Assembly: GCA_013397865.1 (NCBI GenBank)
Contig: VZTI01005197.1
Location: forward strand, 2,398,533-2,462,532
DNA from: Struthidea cinerea
Lineage: Eukaryota; Chordata; Aves; Passeriformes; Corcoracidae
Length of the DNA stretch: 64,000 bases
Reading direction: 5' to 3'
The position numbers and the translations under genes were made by a program. Numbering within the stretch: the first letter of the stretch is position 1; every line of letters begins with the position of its first letter. Shown piece after piece: positions 61,601 through 64,000 of the stretch. The notes beneath the pieces were generated by a model, which saw only the letters and a program-made list of their open reading frames with translations, did not search any database and was not told the DNA's origin.

Positions 61601-64000
61601 AATTCTCTGTCCTCCTTAGCCTTTGCAATTTTCTGTCTTCTTCATCTTTTTTCTTTTTTTCTTCATGCATCTTTCCTATCCCAGCTTCAGATGCTACTCC
61701 ACAAACATCAAGACAGGATTCTTTCCCTCACTGCCAGACAGACCCTATCCTATCTTTTAGCTCCCTAAACAGACTGCTTGGGGGTAGAAGTTCCATACTG
61801 GAGTTCAGATTCCTAAAATATTGCCTGCTTCTCTGCAGCTAGGAAAAGACCTCAACTGAACAGAAATGGTACGTATCTTGCCACCCATTCAAAATACAAG
61901 ATGCCAAGAGGTCCACTGACAGAGCCACTGTTATGTTTCTGTGTCCAGCAGGAAAGCTCACTTTCCACAACAGTGCTATTTAGTTATTGATGTTTGTGTA
62001 AGAATTTATAACCATCACTGTGGCACTGAGCATTCAAGTCCTGCCCGTTAACAGCTTACTGCCTAGGCAGATGACTGCTACAGCCTGCACTTGGAGAATG
62101 GACATCTTTTCCTACACAAGGATATTCTAAGTCCAGCCACCACATACAAAGAACAGATACAGTCCCAGTGAAAGACTCCTTCAAGACAAGCAGATGCCCC
62201 CTCATCTCCAGCATAACAACCCCTAAGGTCCTATTTATCCAAGATACTTAAGAGCTTCTTGCTATTTCCAAGTCCCAATTTGGGCACACTCAAATAGCAA
62301 CATAGTGAATTCTCAGATACACAAGTCACCAAAAACTGCCAGCATTTTGATTCAAATTGCATCTTTGTCAGACTTAGATCAGAAGAGCAAGGGCTTTCAG
62401 TGTTGCCAACTCTAGAAATGTCTATGCTACCAATCACAGAAACCTTTTAGGAAGGTCCCCTCAAGCTGATGTTTCATGCATCCTGTCTGGTCCACTGATT
62501 GTGTTTGTTATTACAGACACAAACACTATCCCATTGCTTGGTAAAGATATTCAGGAATATGCGACCAACAAACTGTAAAATAGCAAATTCATCTCCAGAA
62601 TTTATGTTCTATAACTAAAACCTGCACCTAGCAGAATACTGCAAATACATACAATCCCAACATTAAAGCTGCTTACCTCTTTAACAAGAAATAATCACCA
62701 AAAAGATAGTTTGTCCTGCAGTGACAAACAATAACATCTCTAATGTTTCACTCTTAATGTTTACTCCTACTTCACAAAAGTCATCGTAAACAGACTATAC
62801 AGAGAATCAAATGAAGAATAAAAATAGCAAATTTAAATTACTAGTGGAAAACAACTTGCCTGCAGCAAACATTGACAAGGGCTTAGTTCACTTGCCTCTG
62901 GCCCAGCTATTGGATCGGAAATCTCAGAGCAGTTGAAGAACACAGACATTATCCTCACAGCAGCCCAACTATGGCTTTTTAATCATCTCTAATCTAAAAG
63001 TAACAAGACAGCATTGCAGACTGCAATGTGCAATAATATTTCTAAGTTCAAATCAATTCCCCTAAGGAAGCAAATATTTCCAGTTTCAAAAGCGTCTTGG
63101 GATGCTGGGATTTCCTTACTAATACAAAACACTAATAGACTGTGTAGGCTTCAAAGACTTCAAACTCTGTAATAACGTTTCAAAAAGCTTTTGACAACTT
63201 AAGTGGTCACAGAGTAGATCCTAAAAACAGCATCCCTATTTAAAAAAGGTAATTCAGTTGGAAGAGAGACTATCTTGTAAGATACATTTCAATCTAACAG
63301 CATGCTGTAGTTACAGCAGTAGCAGACAGACTACATTCATTGTAAGCAGATTTTGTTACTGGATTAGGTTTTCCTGATTTTATTGCAAGACTAAATGTGC
63401 AACACTAACTGTAACATCACATCATTCCCTGTGAATTAAATGTCACTCCAATTAAACAAGACAAATAACCTGACCATAATGAGTCCAAAGGTGATGAAGT
63501 AAATTAATTAATAAAACACAAATTCATGGAGGAAAAAGTAGAAGTGAACTCAGGGAGCACTAAGAACAAAAGTAACCATTTATTTTAATCAGTTCATTAT
63601 TAGAACTTTACAATAATTTACCCTTTTGTCTCTCTTAAATCCTGATCAAGTTATTACTCCACCATTTGATAACCCTGACAAGCGTGAATATACCTCTCAT
63701 GCAGTCCATTCAAAATTCTACTTCCAAAAGTCACTACTGAGTTTAATACTTTGACTCAGCCATACAGTAACAGAACCTTCTTAGCAGGTAAATCTTCCAT
63801 ATCTTATCTATCAGTTGCTTAACCCTATCACAAGGTCAAGTCCACTTACCTATGCCTTCTAGAGCTATTTCAGAAAGCTTTAGTACAACTCGGCCTATTT
63901 CCAGTTGAAGAAAAGCAGCAGTCCAGAACTGCACGGGGTAGCTTTAGATGAGACTGAGACCCAGTCATTGGACTCATGGGAGGATATCTGCATTCAGTTT
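58679..64000 (-). other. FHIP1A: FHIP1A 5' UTR and probable upstream intron
   Basis: No open frame of interest, no recognised repeat other than a T20-type run at about 59204-59223, and no CpG-rich island of the kind that marks most vertebrate promoters. I infer that untranslated first exon(s) and the promoter lie to the right of the window. Confidence 0.55.

Noticed and set aside
1..64000. tRNA, rRNA, snRNA, endogenous retrovirus or CRISPR-like features
   Set aside because: I looked for their usual signatures (cloverleaf boxes, LTR ends with viral genes, regularly spaced repeats) and saw none I could support.

Overview
The window is vertebrate nuclear DNA and most likely avian. Genes are split into short exons separated by AT-rich introns of 0.3-10.4 kb. 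The recognisable dispersed repeats are CR1 (chicken repeat 1) LINE pieces, most of them short 3' ends, which points to a bird. I cannot name the species; a galliform would fit. No bacterial, phage, CRISPR or operon-like feature was seen.

Two protein genes are present, arranged tail to tail. On the plus strand, the last four coding exons of GATB (mitochondrial glutamyl-tRNA(Gln) amidotransferase subunit B) lie at 4463-12897, followed by a short 3' UTR with a good poly(A) signal at 13205. The 5' exons of GATB lie to the left of the window. On the minus strand, the whole coding sequence of FHIP1A (FAM160A1, FTS/Hook/FHIP complex subunit) can be assembled from 11 exons between 58678 (ATG) and 25083 (stop). 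All exon phases match, with no frameshift or internal stop, and the product has 1006 residues. The same two genes are neighbours in the same tail-to-tail arrangement on human 4q31.3.

Layout: 1-4462 is a GATB intron with a compact hairpin and a CR1 3' end close to the next exon. 4463-12897 holds the GATB exons and introns. 12898-13230 is the GATB 3' UTR. 13231-25082 is the intergenic region and/or a long FHIP1A 3' UTR, and includes a degraded 1-kb CR1 at about 15318-16336. 25083-58678 holds the FHIP1A coding exons and introns, with an (ATCC)18 microsatellite, an A25 tract and several CR1 pieces. 58679-64000 is FHIP1A 5' UTR or upstream intron with no recognised exon and no CpG island, so the promoter is probably to the right of the window.

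The two proteins do not share a pathway. GatB works in mitochondrial translation, and FHIP1A belongs to the FHF complex that links cargo to dynein through Hook proteins. I found no convincing undescribed biological system. The most useful second looks are repeats sitting close to splice acceptors, a small hairpin, two opposing CR1 pieces, and the uncertain 3' end of FHIP1A.
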